Of a DNA stretch of 9,866 nt, positions 1 through 7,785 are shown in pieces. Origin of the DNA: Alphaproteobacteria bacterium (GTDB lineage Bacteria; Pseudomonadota; Alphaproteobacteria; Puniceispirillales; Puniceispirillaceae). Every line of letters begins with the position of its first letter. Within the stretch, counting starts at the first letter, position 1. The translations under genes and the position numbers were made by a program. The notes under the pieces were generated by a model. It did not search any database. It was not told where the DNA came from and worked only from the letters and a program-made list of their open reading frames with translations. The stretch is from the NCBI GenBank assembly GCA_011522945.1, contig WTHY01000027.1, forward strand, positions 1 through 9,866, written 5' to 3'.

Positions 1-10
1 TAAGAGACAG
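1..10 (+). other. Probable residual Nextera/Tn5 mosaic-end adapter
   Basis: The first ten bases, taagagacag, are identical to the last ten bases of the 19-bp Tn5 mosaic end AGATGTGTATAAGAGACAG used in tagmentation libraries. They lie at the very edge of the window. Read as gltB, they turn the family's usual continuation after LKTGRD into I-C-L-L, which does not resemble GltB. Both facts point to untrimmed adapter at a contig end. A chance match cannot be strictly excluded. Confidence 0.8.
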
Positions 11-3000
11 ATGTCTCTACCAGTCTTCAGACCACCATCTGTACGCAGAACCACTTTGTCACGCAGCCCGTTCATTGAAAGAACCTGATGCACCTCAGAC
101 AAACCCATCTCCCAAGGCATACCTGCATGCTTGATAGAGGATTGTGGGCTAGCCCCTGTGCCACCACCATGGCCTGATACCAGAATTGTATCAGCCTTGG
201 CTTTGGCAACGCCTGCAGCGATTGTGCCGATGCCAGTAGAGGCAACAAGTTTCACACAGACCTTCGCATCTGGATTGATTTGTTTCAGATCATAAATGAG
301 CTGCGCCAAATCTTCGATAGAATAAATATCGTGATGTGGCGGCGGTGAGATGAGTGTCACACCTTCAGTAGAATGACGTAGCTTGGCAATGATGCTATTC
401 ACCTTAATACCAGGTAATTGGCCCCCTTCGCCTGGCTTCGCGCCTTGTGCAACTTTAATCTCAAGCTCTGTGCAATTATTCAGATATTCAGCTGTCACAC
501 CAAAACGTCCAGATGCCACCTGTTTAATCGCACTAGATGGGTTGTCCCCATTCGGGCGCAGATTGAAGCGTTCTGGATCTTCACCACCCTCGCCTGAATC
601 AGATTTTGCACCAATTCTGTTCATCGCAATCGAGAGGGTCTCATGTGCTTCCGGGCTTAAAGCACCAAGTGAAATACCTGGTGAGACAAGCCGACGGCGT
701 ATATCTGTAATGCTCTCTACCTGCTCAACAGGGATAGCCGTATTTGGCGATGAAAAATCTAGCAGGTCGCGAAGATTTACAGGGCCTTGCCGTTCAATAA
801 GAGAGACATACTTCTTCCAGCTATCATATGAGCCTGTATCACAAGCATGCTGCATTGCATGGATGATCTGACCATCAAAGGCGTGCCGCTCACCAGATTT
901 ACGGAACCGGAATTGTCCGCCAACTGGTAAATAGTCAATCTCTTCATTGAAGGCACGTTCATGGCGCTCAAGAACACGCTTTTGAATACCGTTAAGACCG
1001 AGCCCTGATATCCGAGAGGACATTGGTGGGAAATATTGCGCCACAAGTGAGCGAGATAGTCCAAGGGCTTCAAAATTATAGCCGCCGCGGTAGGACGCAA
1101 TCAGCGAAATACCCATCTTAGACATGATCTTCAGAAGTCCGAGCTCAATCGCATTACGGTAGTTGCTTACAGCTTCACGTAAGGTAAGCCCTGGCAATAG
1201 ACCTTTTTCCATACGTTCTTGGATGGCCCATTCAGCACCGTAGGCATTCACAGTCGTCGCGCCAACACCTATCAAAACAGCAAAATGATGTACATCCATA
1301 CACTCACCAGAGGCAATATTCACTGAGGCGAATGTGCGCAGCTGTTGACGCACCAGATGTGAATGCACAGCTCCAGTTGCCAAAATCATCGGGATAGGCA
1401 CACGGCCAGCATCCGTACCGCGATCAGATAGCATCACATGCTCACAACCACCACGCACTGCATTTTCAGCCTCATCTTGAATGCGATCTAATGCCGTCTT
1501 CAGCGCGTTATCACCACCGTCTGCTGGGAAGGTACAATCAATAAAGACAGCACCATCACCCAGATATTGATTAAGCGCACGCCATTCATCATTTGTGATG
1601 ACAGGTGAGTTCAATAATAGATGGTCGCACTGTTCTGGCGCTTCATCCAAAATATTACCCAAATTGCCGAGCCTAGTCTGCAAAGTCATCACATGACGTT
1701 CACGCAAGCTATCAATTGGCGGGTTGGTGACTTGAGAGAAATTCTGGCGGAAGAAATGATGTAATGCACGATAGCGTCCTGACAAAACAGCAAGAGGCGC
1801 ATCATCACCCATAGAACCGACAGCTTCTTTGCCTGTCTGTGCCATAGGCTGTAGCAGTAATTCCATATCTTCCATGGACCAGCCAGCCATCAGTTGACGA
1901 CGGCGGCGTGTTTCATCATCAGGTGTATCACTCTTTTCAGTGTTAGCACTCGCCAGCAGGCTATCCATCTTCTTTGAGCGTTCAGTCCATTGTGACCAAT
2001 CATTGCTAGCCACAAGCTCTGACTTCAATTCAGAATCACGGACCATCCGGCCTTCAGCTAGATTCACAGCCAGCATCTCACCAGGGCCAAGGCGGCCTTT
2101 TTCCAGCGTGTCGCTGTCAGGCACTGTTACCATGCCAGTTTCAGACCCTGCGATTAGAAGGCCTGACTTTGTGAGTGTGTAGCGCAATGGACGCAAACCG
2201 TTTCTATCTGTACCACCGATGACCCAGTCACCAGAAAAAGCGGCAATCGCTGCAGGACCGTCCCATGGCTCCATCACTGCATTACAATAGGCATAGAGCT
2301 GTGCAAGAGATTCGCTATCTGCATCTGCATCATCGCTAGCAAGGGCTTCTGGGATCATCATGGTTTTGACCATAGGTAGACTGCGCCCACCTTGCAGAAG
2401 CAACTCAAAAACTGAGTCCAAAGCAGCAGAGTCAGAGCTACCCTTTGCGATAACAGGCTTAATATCGTCAATTACACCCTCAAAGACAGGGCTATCCATG
2501 CGATCTTCATGGCATGACATCCAGTTCATATTGCCCCGAATCGTATTGATTTCGCCATTATGCGCGAGAATACGGAATGGCTGGGCTAGCCGCCATGTCG
2601 GAAATGTATTTGTAGAATAACGCTGATGATAAACAGCAAAGTCTGAAATAAAGCGTTCATCCAACAGGTCTGGATAAAAAGCTGTTACCTGCTCAGCAAG
2701 GAACATACCTTTATAAATGATTGAACGTGTTGATAAGGAGCAGACATAGAAATCTGTTACAAGCTCTGCCAACACAGCTTTTTCAATACGGCGGCGAATG
2801 ACAAATAATTGTCTTTCAGCTTCAACTTCACTCATCTCGACCGGCATCGAGAACATGATCTGTTCAATTTCTGGACGTGTAGCGCGTGCCTTGTCACCTA
2901 GTGAGCGGATATCCACAGGTACCTGACGCCACCCATAGATAGAATGCCCCATTGCCAGTATCTCACGTTCAACGATACAGCGGCAGGTTTCCTGTGCTGC

Positions 3001-3378
3001 TAAATCTTCACGCGGCAAAAACACCATACCAACTGCAAGCTTGCCACCATCATCCTTATGACCGGTTCTGGCAATATGCTGAATAAAGAAGTCACGCGGG
3101 ATAGCAATATGAATACCAGCGCCATCCCCTGTCATACCATCAGCATCAACAGCGCCGCGATGCCAGATAGATTGCAAAGCTTCAATCGCGGCATCAACAA
3201 CAGCGCGCTTTGGCGTCCCATCAACAGAGGCAACAAAGCCAACACCGCAATTATCATGCTCCCATGTCGGGTCATAGGCGCCGGCTTCAATCAAGCGCGC
3301 TTCGGCTGCTTGTCTATCAGAAATATATGTCTCTGCGTTAAAGGATGGATTTTCAAAAGGCTTCTTCTCAAATGTCAT
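1..3378 (-). CDS. gltB: Glutamate synthase (NADPH) large subunit, 3' end missing
   Basis: Large (alpha) subunit of NADPH-GOGAT: it hydrolyses glutamine and passes the ammonia through a tunnel to 2-oxoglutarate at an FMN site, forming glutamate in the cytoplasm. The frame is open for 1126 codons; the family is about 1500 residues. Visible in order: a 43-residue propeptide, then Cys44 in HDNCGVGF, the expected N-terminal nucleophile after processing; a class-II glutamine amidotransferase domain with HQRYSTNTFPTW and LAHNGEINTIRGN; the central domain; then the synthase/FMN domain with LVASTGIGTIAAG and SGHGGGTGASP (about residues 1040-1090). The [3Fe-4S] cysteines and the C-terminal beta-helix lie outside the window. 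ATG 3378 is chosen because GAAGG (3387-3391) sits 8 nt upstream; an in-frame ATG at 3393 has a poorer leader. It follows gltD after 101 bp, as an operon. The last four codons (1-12) look like adapter, not GltB. Confidence 0.97.
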   Translation of the reverse strand, partial: MTFEKKPFENPSFNAETYISDRQAAEARLIEAGAYDPTWEHDNCGVGFVASVDGTPKRAVVDAAIEALQSIWHRGAVDADGMTGDGAGIHIAIPRDFFIQHIARTGHKDDGGKLAVGMVFLPREDLAAQETCRCIVEREILAMGHSIYGWRQVPVDIRSLGDKARATRPEIEQIMFSMPVEMSEVEAERQLFVIRRRIEKAVLAELVTDFYVCSLSTRSIIYKGMFLAEQVTAFYPDLLDERFISDFAVYHQRYSTNTFPTWRLAQPFRILAHNGEINTIRGNMNWMSCHEDRMDSPVFEGVIDDIKPVIAKGSSDSAALDSVFELLLQGGRSLPMVKTMMIPEALASDDADADSESLAQLYAYCNAVMEPWDGPAAIAAFSGDWVIGGTDRNGLRPLRYTLTKSGLLIAGSETGMVTVPDSDTLEKGRLGPGEMLAVNLAEGRMVRDSELKSELVASNDWSQWTERSKKMDSLLASANTEKSDTPDDETRRRRQLMAGWSMEDMELLLQPMAQTGKEAVGSMGDDAPLAVLSGRYRALHHFFRQNFSQVTNPPIDSLRERHVMTLQTRLGNLGNILDEAPEQCDHLLLNSPVITNDEWRALNQYLGDGAVFIDCTFPADGGDNALKTALDRIQDEAENAVRGGCEHVMLSDRGTDAGRVPIPMILATGAVHSHLVRQQLRTFASVNIASGECMDVHHFAVLIGVGATTVNAYGAEWAIQERMEKGLLPGLTLREAVSNYRNAIELGLLKIMSKMGISLIASYRGGYNFEALGLSRSLVAQYFPPMSSRISGLGLNGIQKRVLERHERAFNEEIDYLPVGGQFRFRKSGERHAFDGQIIHAMQHACDTGSYDSWKKYVSLIERQGPVNLRDLLDFSSPNTAIPVEQVESITDIRRRLVSPGISLGALSPEAHETLSIAMNRIGAKSDSGEGGEDPERFNLRPNGDNPSSAIKQVASGRFGVTAEYLNNCTELEIKVAQGAKPGEGGQLPGIKVNSIIAKLRHSTEGVTLISPPPHHDIYSIEDLAQLIYDLKQINPDAKVCVKLVASTGIGTIAAGVAKAKADTILVSGHGGGTGASPQSSIKHAGMPWEMGLSEVHQVLSMNGLRDKVVLRTDGGLKTGRDICLL

Positions 3379-3445
3379 GACCTTTACCTTCATCTCTTAA
3401 TTCAATCATACCAGCCAGCTGGCCGGATTATTTTGCGATTTGCAT

Positions 3446-3467
3446 TTGTCAGCACGCAAGCTGACAA
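3446..3467 (-). promoter_or_regulatory. Hairpin in the gltD-gltB spacer
   Basis: Perfect 8-bp inverted repeat TTGTCAGC / GCTGACAA around a 6-nt loop, 12 bp downstream of the gltD stop codon and about 70 nt before the gltB start. There is no T-tract after it on the gltDB strand, so it is not a standard intrinsic terminator. It could be an mRNA stability or processing element, or a partial attenuator that sets the GltD:GltB ratio. A shorter 10-bp perfect palindrome GCCAGCTGGC (3414-3423) lies between it and the gltB ribosome binding site. The hairpin is directly visible; its function is inferred. Confidence 0.55.
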
Positions 3468-3479
3468 TATTTAGATAAT

Positions 3480-4919
3480 TTACCCAGCAGCTCGGTGCTC
3501 ACCACGTAGCTCTGCCTGAATATAAGCATCAATACGATCAGCAGCATCACGACCATCACGCACACCCCAGACCACTAGTGAGGCACCGCGCACAATATCC
3601 CCAGCTGCAAATACACCAGGCAGTTGAGTCATCATGGATTTCCAATCAATGGCCACCGTACCCCAGCGTGTTACCTGCAATTCAGGCTGATCGAACATTG
3701 TTGGTAAATCTTCAGGATCAAACCCTAGGGCTTTAATGACTAAATCTGCTGGCATATCATAATCTGAATTTTCGATAATTTCAGGCACCTGACGACCTGT
3801 CGCATCTGGCTGGCCCAAATGAATGCGTTGTGCACGCACTGCTGAAACAGCTTCATCGCCAAGAAAGGCATGCGGAGCAGATAGCCACTGGAATGTAACA
3901 CCCTCTTCTTCCGCATTTTGCACTTCGCGCTGCGAGCCTGGCATATTGGCTTTATCACGGCGATATAGACATGTAACAGACTTTGCCTCTTGGCGAATGG
4001 CCGTACGCACACAATCCATCGCTGTATCACCGCCGCCAACCACAACAACATCCTTACCAGCTGCATTCAGCATACCACTGTCAAAATCAGGCACTGTGTC
4101 GCCCAAAGACTTACGATTAGAGGCTGTTAGATAATCAAGCGCCGGAACAATACCGTCCATGCCTACCCCTGGCACTTGGATATCGCGGGCTTTATAGACC
4201 CCTGTTGCGATCAAGACAGCATTATGTTCCGCCTTAATGTCTGCAAAGGTGATATCTGTGCCAATCTCACAATTTAACTTGAATGTCACGCCGCCATCAG
4301 CCATGAGCTTGGCACGACGCTCAACAATATCTTTTTCGAGCTTAAAACCTGGAATACCATAAATAAGCAGGCCACCAACACGGTCATACCGGTCGTAAAC
4401 AGTTACCTGATAGCCTTTTTTGCGTAATTGTTCTGCAGCTGACAATCCAGCTGGACCAGCACCGATGATACCAATAGATTCGCTACGCTCATGAGCTGGC
4501 TGGACAGGCTTGACCCAGCCATTCTCAAAGGCTGTTTCCGTGATATATTTTTCAACAGCCCCGATAGTGACAGACTCAAAGCCCTTTTCGATAACACAAT
4601 TACCTTCACATAGACGATCTTGCGGGCAAATGCGGCCACAGATTTCCGGGAAATTATTTGTTGCAGATGACACCTGATAGGCCTCCTGCATGCGATCCTC
4701 AGCAGTCAGCATCAGCCAATCAGGTATGTTATTATGCAAAGGACAATTTACCTGACAAAAAGGCACGCCGCATTGTGAGCAGCGAGACGCTTGTTCTTCA
4801 GCCTTATCTTTTGCGAAATCCTTGTAAATTTCGTCAAAATCCTGACGACGCTCATCTGCAGTCCGCTTTGACGGCATCGATTTATCAGTCGTCACAAATT
4901 GCAACATTTTCTTAGCCAT
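3480..4919 (-). CDS. gltD: Glutamate synthase (NADPH) small subunit
   Basis: Beta subunit of GOGAT, 479 residues (the E. coli protein is about 472). It oxidises NADPH at FAD and sends electrons through iron-sulfur clusters to GltB. The N-terminal Fe-S domain shows Cys47, 50, 55 and 59 (CSQCGVPFCQVNC) and Cys94, 98, 104 and 108 (CGRICPQDRLCEGNC), the full ligand set expected for this family. A FAD-binding Rossmann motif GAGPAG is at 153-158. A second, NADPH-binding, motif VVVVGGGDTA is at 291-300. The C-terminal FAD motif AAGDIVRGASLVVWGVRDGR is at 438-457. ATG 4919 is preceded by a purine-rich GAGGGAGG. It is the first gene of the leftward gltDB operon and is divergent from uppP. No damage is visible. 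Confidence 0.98.
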   Translation of the reverse strand: MAKKMLQFVTTDKSMPSKRTADERRQDFDEIYKDFAKDKAEEQASRCSQCGVPFCQVNCPLHNNIPDWLMLTAEDRMQEAYQVSSATNNFPEICGRICPQDRLCEGNCVIEKGFESVTIGAVEKYITETAFENGWVKPVQPAHERSESIGIIGAGPAGLSAAEQLRKKGYQVTVYDRYDRVGGLLIYGIPGFKLEKDIVERRAKLMADGGVTFKLNCEIGTDITFADIKAEHNAVLIATGVYKARDIQVPGVGMDGIVPALDYLTASNRKSLGDTVPDFDSGMLNAAGKDVVVVGGGDTAMDCVRTAIRQEAKSVTCLYRRDKANMPGSQREVQNAEEEGVTFQWLSAPHAFLGDEAVSAVRAQRIHLGQPDATGRQVPEIIENSDYDMPADLVIKALGFDPEDLPTMFDQPELQVTRWGTVAIDWKSMMTQLPGVFAAGDIVRGASLVVWGVRDGRDAADRIDAYIQAELRGEHRAAG

Positions 4920-5157
4920 CAGCCCTGGCCTCCCTCAATCAGAATGCTGAATACAATGACTAGGCAGATATTCAAAATTACGCACCCAAAGTGAGTCGCA
5001 ACATCTCTAACCCTATTTCGCTGTATTCAAACCACCTAAACCGCCAGCTGCGGCCATGATGTCATTCTAGGTCATCTATAAATGGTCAACAATGCTACCA
5101 TATATTTCAAAATTTTGCAAATAAAACCCATCTGCTAAAGATTAATTTAATGTTATA

Positions 5158-5194
5158 TGATGTTAATAGGTCCGATTCGGTACTATTAACATCA
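5158..5194. promoter_or_regulatory. 37-bp interrupted palindrome, candidate operator
   Basis: TGATGTTAATAG (5158-5169) is perfectly complementary to CTATTAACATCA (5183-5194). Inside, CCGA (5172-5175) pairs with TCGG (5177-5180) around the same centre, base 5176. In all 16 of 18 positions pair, with two adjacent mismatches in each arm. It stands between two divergent genes, so a terminator makes little sense and there is no T-tract. A binding site for a dimeric or tetrameric regulator of uppP, gltDB or both is the simplest reading. I do not recognise the motif as that of a particular regulator. Confidence 0.6.
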
Positions 5195-5195
5195 A

Positions 5196-5224
5196 TTGCC
5201 TAACAGGCTGCACTATCATACACT
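5196..5224 (+). promoter_or_regulatory. Possible uppP promoter
   Basis: TTGCCT (5196-5201) and TACACT (5219-5224) are separated by 17 nt, a reasonable match to a housekeeping sigma factor promoter. They start two bases after the 37-bp palindrome. Transcription would begin near 5231, leaving an untranslated leader of about 80 nt before the uppP ATG. The match is modest, so this is a suggestion only. Confidence 0.3.
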
Positions 5225-5309
5225 CGCCGCCATGGTCACAGACGCGCATACCATAAGGGTTATAGGCTATGATCAGCTTTCCAAATTTTCAGGCATAGGC
5301 AATAGATAC

Positions 5310-6122
5310 ATGCTGGCTTTCCATCACATCATAATAATTGCACTCATCCAAGGTATTACGGAATTTCTGCCTGTATCCTCTTCCGGGCATCTGGTTTTGC
5401 TACCAGCCCTATCTGGCTTTGCTGATCAGGGGCAAGTGATAGATGTCGCAGCACATATTGGAACCCTTGGCGCTGTTTGCCTGTATTTCCGGCAAGATTG
5501 CTGGCATATTGCTGGCAGCATGCTTTTCGCGCGCAAATCATCACCAGATGTATCTGCAGATCGCAAACTCGGATGGCTGCTCATATTGGCAAGCATTCCT
5601 GTCATGATAGCAGGGCTCATCATAGAAATTCTAGACCCTGCCATGCTTCGTCTGGCTATTACGGTGGCTGCGGCAAATATCATTTTTGCGCTCTGGCTGT
5701 TTTATGCAGATAAATCTGCTAGCGCTAAACCATTATCTGCCATAACAACCGGCGATGCACTTAAAATTGGGATAGCGCAAATCTTGGCTTTGATACCGGG
5801 CACATCGCGAAGTGGTGTGACAATGACGATGGGACGTTATTTAGGATATGACAGAGTCTCTGTTGCGCGTTTCTCGCTGCTATTATCTATACCTGTTATC
5901 GTAGCAGCTGGTGCGGTAAAATCTATCTCACTCATAAAAAGTGATAATCTTAGCCTGACGATAGATGCTGTACTGGTCGCCCTTTTATCCTTTGCAACAG
6001 CGCTTCTGGCCATCCGTCTCATGATGGGCTGGCTGGCAAAGGCTGATTTTAAAATATTTGTCTATTACAGACTTGCTCTAGGCGTAGTCCTTATCGGATT
6101 ACTAGCGATGGGTGTGATTTAA
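5310..6122 (+). CDS. uppP: Undecaprenyl-diphosphatase (BacA/UppP family)
   Basis: Integral inner-membrane phosphatase that converts undecaprenyl diphosphate to the monophosphate lipid carrier used for peptidoglycan and other envelope polymers; extra copies give bacitracin resistance in other bacteria. 270 residues, the usual family length. The (E/Q)xxxE motif is Q14-GIT-E18, followed by FLPVSSSGH (19-27). The second signature PGTSRSG is at 163-169, with the catalytic Arg167. The remainder is a chain of hydrophobic segments typical of the re-entrant fold. The frame is open further upstream to a TTG at 5196, but those 38 residues are polar and unlike the family, whereas ATG 5310 puts the first helix at the N-terminus as expected. 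The ribosome binding site is weak (AGGCA). No intact gene lies directly downstream on this strand. Confidence 0.95.
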   Translation: MLAFHHIIIIALIQGITEFLPVSSSGHLVLLPALSGFADQGQVIDVAAHIGTLGAVCLYFRQDCWHIAGSMLFARKSSPDVSADRKLGWLLILASIPVMIAGLIIEILDPAMLRLAITVAAANIIFALWLFYADKSASAKPLSAITTGDALKIGIAQILALIPGTSRSGVTMTMGRYLGYDRVSVARFSLLLSIPVIVAAGAVKSISLIKSDNLSLTIDAVLVALLSFATALLAIRLMMGWLAKADFKIFVYYRLALGVVLIGLLAMGVI

Positions 6123-6494
6123 CTTAAACCGCAACAGGACATGCCTTTGATAGCCAATAGGCATAGTACGGCATAAGCATTTGCGTCCTAACAGCCCCCG
6201 CAATTCAGCGTCAGCGTCAATAGCAAAAGCCTCTCATGTCAGACAAGTGCATCATGGTAGCAGCATCAAAAAGCAGGCAGTTCATACAATTTGGCATCAT
6301 CTAAAATACCGAGCGCCTGCTAGATAAGATACGCATATTACCTAGCAATAGAGAAATCTCTGCACCCGCGGTGGCATACCAACAGCTGCAATCTCGTTTT
6401 TACCGATAGGCATGGTGGGCGCAGCACCGCGCTATTGGCACGGCTAGAGCTTAGCTTTTTACCTTACAGGGCTAACGACCAAATCTGCATAAGG
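6123..6494. other. Intergenic region between convergent genes, no gene seen
   Basis: 372 bp between the ends of uppP and the SDR gene. All frames are broken; the longest ATG-started frames are of the order of 20 codons and have no recognisable content. Near its left side, ATGCCT (6141-6146) pairs with AGGCAT (6159-6164), extended inward by TTG/CAA, which could fold in the uppP transcript. At the right side are a weak terminator-like hairpin and a tandem duplication, listed separately. It could be the remains of a lost gene, but nothing in it supports naming one. Confidence 0.6.
6443..6460 (+). terminator. Weak terminator-like hairpin after uppP
   Basis: GCTA (6443-6446) pairs with TAGC (6452-6455) around a 5-nt loop and is followed by a T-run. 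The stem is only four base pairs, and the site is more than 300 bp from the uppP stop codon, so this is a poor terminator. Confidence 0.2.
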
Positions 6495-6511
6495 CTAGCG
6501 ACCAAATCTGC
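6470..6511. repeat. 23-bp tandem duplication across the SDR stop codon
   Basis: GGCTAACGACCAAATCTGC (6470-6488) and GGCTAGCGACCAAATCTGC (6493-6511) differ at one base and are offset by 23 bp. The right copy encodes the last residues and the TAG stop of the SDR protein (minus strand); the left copy lies just past that stop. This looks like a small slippage duplication of the gene's 3' end. Confidence 0.85.
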
Positions 6512-7433
6512 CACCGGGACGGAATTGCGCGAGAAAATGCGCAATATGCGCTTCAGCTGGTTGTGGTGCGATACCTAACTCAGCAAAGCCCGGCATATCT
6601 CCAGAAACAATATTATCCTCACCCAATTGCCGAAGCTGGTCATTAGTGATTGGCGGGTTTGGCAATATAGAGAATAGCGCTGCTGGCAGCTTCATGGCTA
6701 GCGCAGGCACTTTAACTAGCGCAACATTTCTGCCTGTAGCTTCCCGGGTCATTTCCATAAGCTTCTTGAAACTATATTGTGTTGGGCCACCAAGCTCATA
6801 GATGCGACCATCTGTTTGCGGATCTTCCAGACATCTCTGAATAGCCTCAGCCACATCTGAAATATAGACAGGCTGCATCAGATTATGGCCACCACCAATA
6901 AGTGGCAAAGCTGGAGCAATCATAGCCATCTGACCAAAACGGCAGAAAAACCCATCACCGGGGCCAAAAATAACAGAGGGACGCAAAATGCTAGCATTTG
7001 GCATTACACGCAGCAGATTGCGCTCGCCTTCTGCTTTACTTCTGGCAGAAGCACTTGCTGCATTCAAATCAGCACCTAATGCAGACACATGCACAATTTT
7101 CTGAACATCTGTCTGTTGTGCGATTTCACCAATCCGGCCTGGCAAATTTGCATGTAGATTTGTGAATGACTGTTTCCCTTTCGATGCCAGTACGCCAACA
7201 AGATTTACGACCATATCTGCTGGCGCAAGCACACGCTGCAAATCTGCATCATTTAGAGCATTACCAGCGACGGCTGTAATTTGACCAACATCACCAAGCG
7301 GCTTCAGGATCTTTGCGCGCTCTGCATTTCTAGTGAGCACCACAATTCTGGCACCTGCACGCGCAAGCTTTTCAATTACGGCCCGACCGACAAAGCCAGC
7401 CCCACCGATGACAGCTACAGTTTTATTTTGCAT
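6495..7433 (-). CDS. NDUFA9-like NAD(P)-binding SDR protein
   Basis: 312-residue atypical short-chain dehydrogenase of the group often annotated as complex I NDUFA9 subunit family or NAD-dependent epimerase/dehydratase. In mitochondria the relative NDUFA9 is a structural NADPH-binding subunit of complex I; the role of the bacterial proteins is not firmly known. The N-terminal nucleotide-binding motif GGAGFVG is at 10-16. A family-typical block ILRPSVIFGPGDGFFCRF runs over 149-166, followed by the substrate-side segment QPVYISDVAEAI (187-198). At the SDR active site the Lys133 of the YxxxK motif is present (SARSK), but the Tyr position (129) is Ser, which argues against ordinary dehydrogenase chemistry. 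ATG 7433 has AAAGG upstream at good spacing. It is convergent to uppP and divergent from the tRNA. No nearby nuo genes are in view. Confidence 0.88.
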   Translation of the reverse strand: MQNKTVAVIGGAGFVGRAVIEKLARAGARIVVLTRNAERAKILKPLGDVGQITAVAGNALNDADLQRVLAPADMVVNLVGVLASKGKQSFTNLHANLPGRIGEIAQQTDVQKIVHVSALGADLNAASASARSKAEGERNLLRVMPNASILRPSVIFGPGDGFFCRFGQMAMIAPALPLIGGGHNLMQPVYISDVAEAIQRCLEDPQTDGRIYELGGPTQYSFKKLMEMTREATGRNVALVKVPALAMKLPAALFSILPNPPITNDQLRQLGEDNIVSGDMPGFAELGIAPQPAEAHIAHFLAQFRPGGRFGR

Positions 7434-7546
7434 GTCTTAAACCTTTAAATCCTGCATTTGCCTGTGCGCCCATAGTGCATGGCCAGACCGAATACAGCTC
7501 CTATTGCAGCGGCATCATACTGCTTGCGCCCTCAGAAGAAAAGCAT

Positions 7547-7574
7547 TTGACAGGAAAATTTTCATTGCTATTTT
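7547..7574 (+). promoter_or_regulatory. Promoter of tRNA-Leu
   Basis: A perfect -35 hexamer TTGACA (7547-7552) is followed after 16 nt by TATTTT (7569-7574). The predicted start near 7582 is about 38 nt before the mature tRNA 5' end, a normal arrangement for a stable-RNA gene. No other gene starts downstream on this strand before the tRNA. Confidence 0.6.
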
Positions 7575-7619
7575 GACGTCCATGTGACGATGCCTAAGAG
7601 ATAAGGGCAAGCCCCTGTT

Positions 7620-7691
<72 letters not shown>

Positions 7692-7707
<16 letters not shown>

Positions 7708-7753
7708 TTTCCTAAGACATATCATGTGTTAACACATTATAATTGAAGCATTG
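7692..7753 (+). repeat. Left copy of 62-bp inverted att-like repeat
   Basis: Starts in the tRNA-Leu T-stem (CTTCTCCTGGGCACC) and continues 47 bp past the tRNA. It aligns without gaps to the reverse complement of 9419-9480: 13 of 15 matches in the tRNA part and 36 of 47 beyond it, with 24 of 25 in the distal part TTAACACATTAT...GAAGCATTG. A 14-bp perfect palindrome ATGTGTTAACACAT (7724-7737) is found only in this copy. Interpreted as an integrase attachment-site region. Confidence 0.75.
7738..7743 (+). promoter_or_regulatory. Perfect -10 box inside the left repeat
   Basis: TATAAT at 7738-7743, pointing toward the integrase remnant whose ATG is at 7786. A -35 is poor (AAGACA, 18 nt upstream). 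The other repeat copy has TATTAT at the equivalent place (9434-9429, minus strand), so both repeats could carry inward-facing promoters. Confidence 0.35.
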
Positions 7754-7773
7754 CTGTTGTTTCAATTGGAGTG

Positions 7774-7784
7774 TGGGTAGACCA
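7774..7784 (+). repeat. 11-mer TGGGTAGACCA, copy 1
   Basis: Lies immediately before the integrase ATG, 20 bp after the left 62-bp repeat. Two further perfect copies occur on the opposite strand near the right end (9573-9583, 9585-9595). Its placement suggests an arm-type recombinase binding site or an autoregulatory operator of the integrase; this is inference. Confidence 0.6.
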
Positions 7785-7785
7785 T

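Larger units (their letters stand above)
4920..5309. promoter_or_regulatory. Divergent gltD / uppP intergenic region
   Basis: About 390 bp between the two divergent start codons, with no credible gene. It must carry the promoters of both the gltDB operon and uppP. The part between about 5090 and 5195 is clearly A+T-rich and contains the large palindrome and a possible uppP promoter, both listed separately. On the minus strand, TTGACC (5089-5084) resembles a -35 element for gltD, but I found no -10 at normal spacing (the TAGAAT at 5069-5064 is only 14 nt away), so I do not call a gltD promoter. Confidence 0.6.

Noticed and set aside
383..2620. Several open frames of 80-162 codons inside gltB on both strands
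   Set aside because: The continuous gltB frame covers the whole stretch with strong family motifs. The other frames have compositions typical of out-of-frame reading and no recognisable domains.
3058..3474. 138-codon plus-strand frame over the gltB 5' end and spacer
   Set aside because: Antisense to conserved gltB sequence; no ribosome binding site and no family resemblance.
3740..4915. Four frames of 78-108 codons overlapping gltD
   Set aside because: Shadows of gltD, whose own frame shows all Fe-S, FAD and NADPH motifs.
5196..5309. TTG-started 38-residue N-terminal extension of uppP
   Set aside because: The extension is polar and unlike UppP. ATG 5310 gives the normal family length and places the first helix at the N-terminus.
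6236..6304. 22-codon plus-strand frame in the uppP/SDR intergenic region
   Set aside because: Very short, with no ribosome binding site and nothing to distinguish it from chance.
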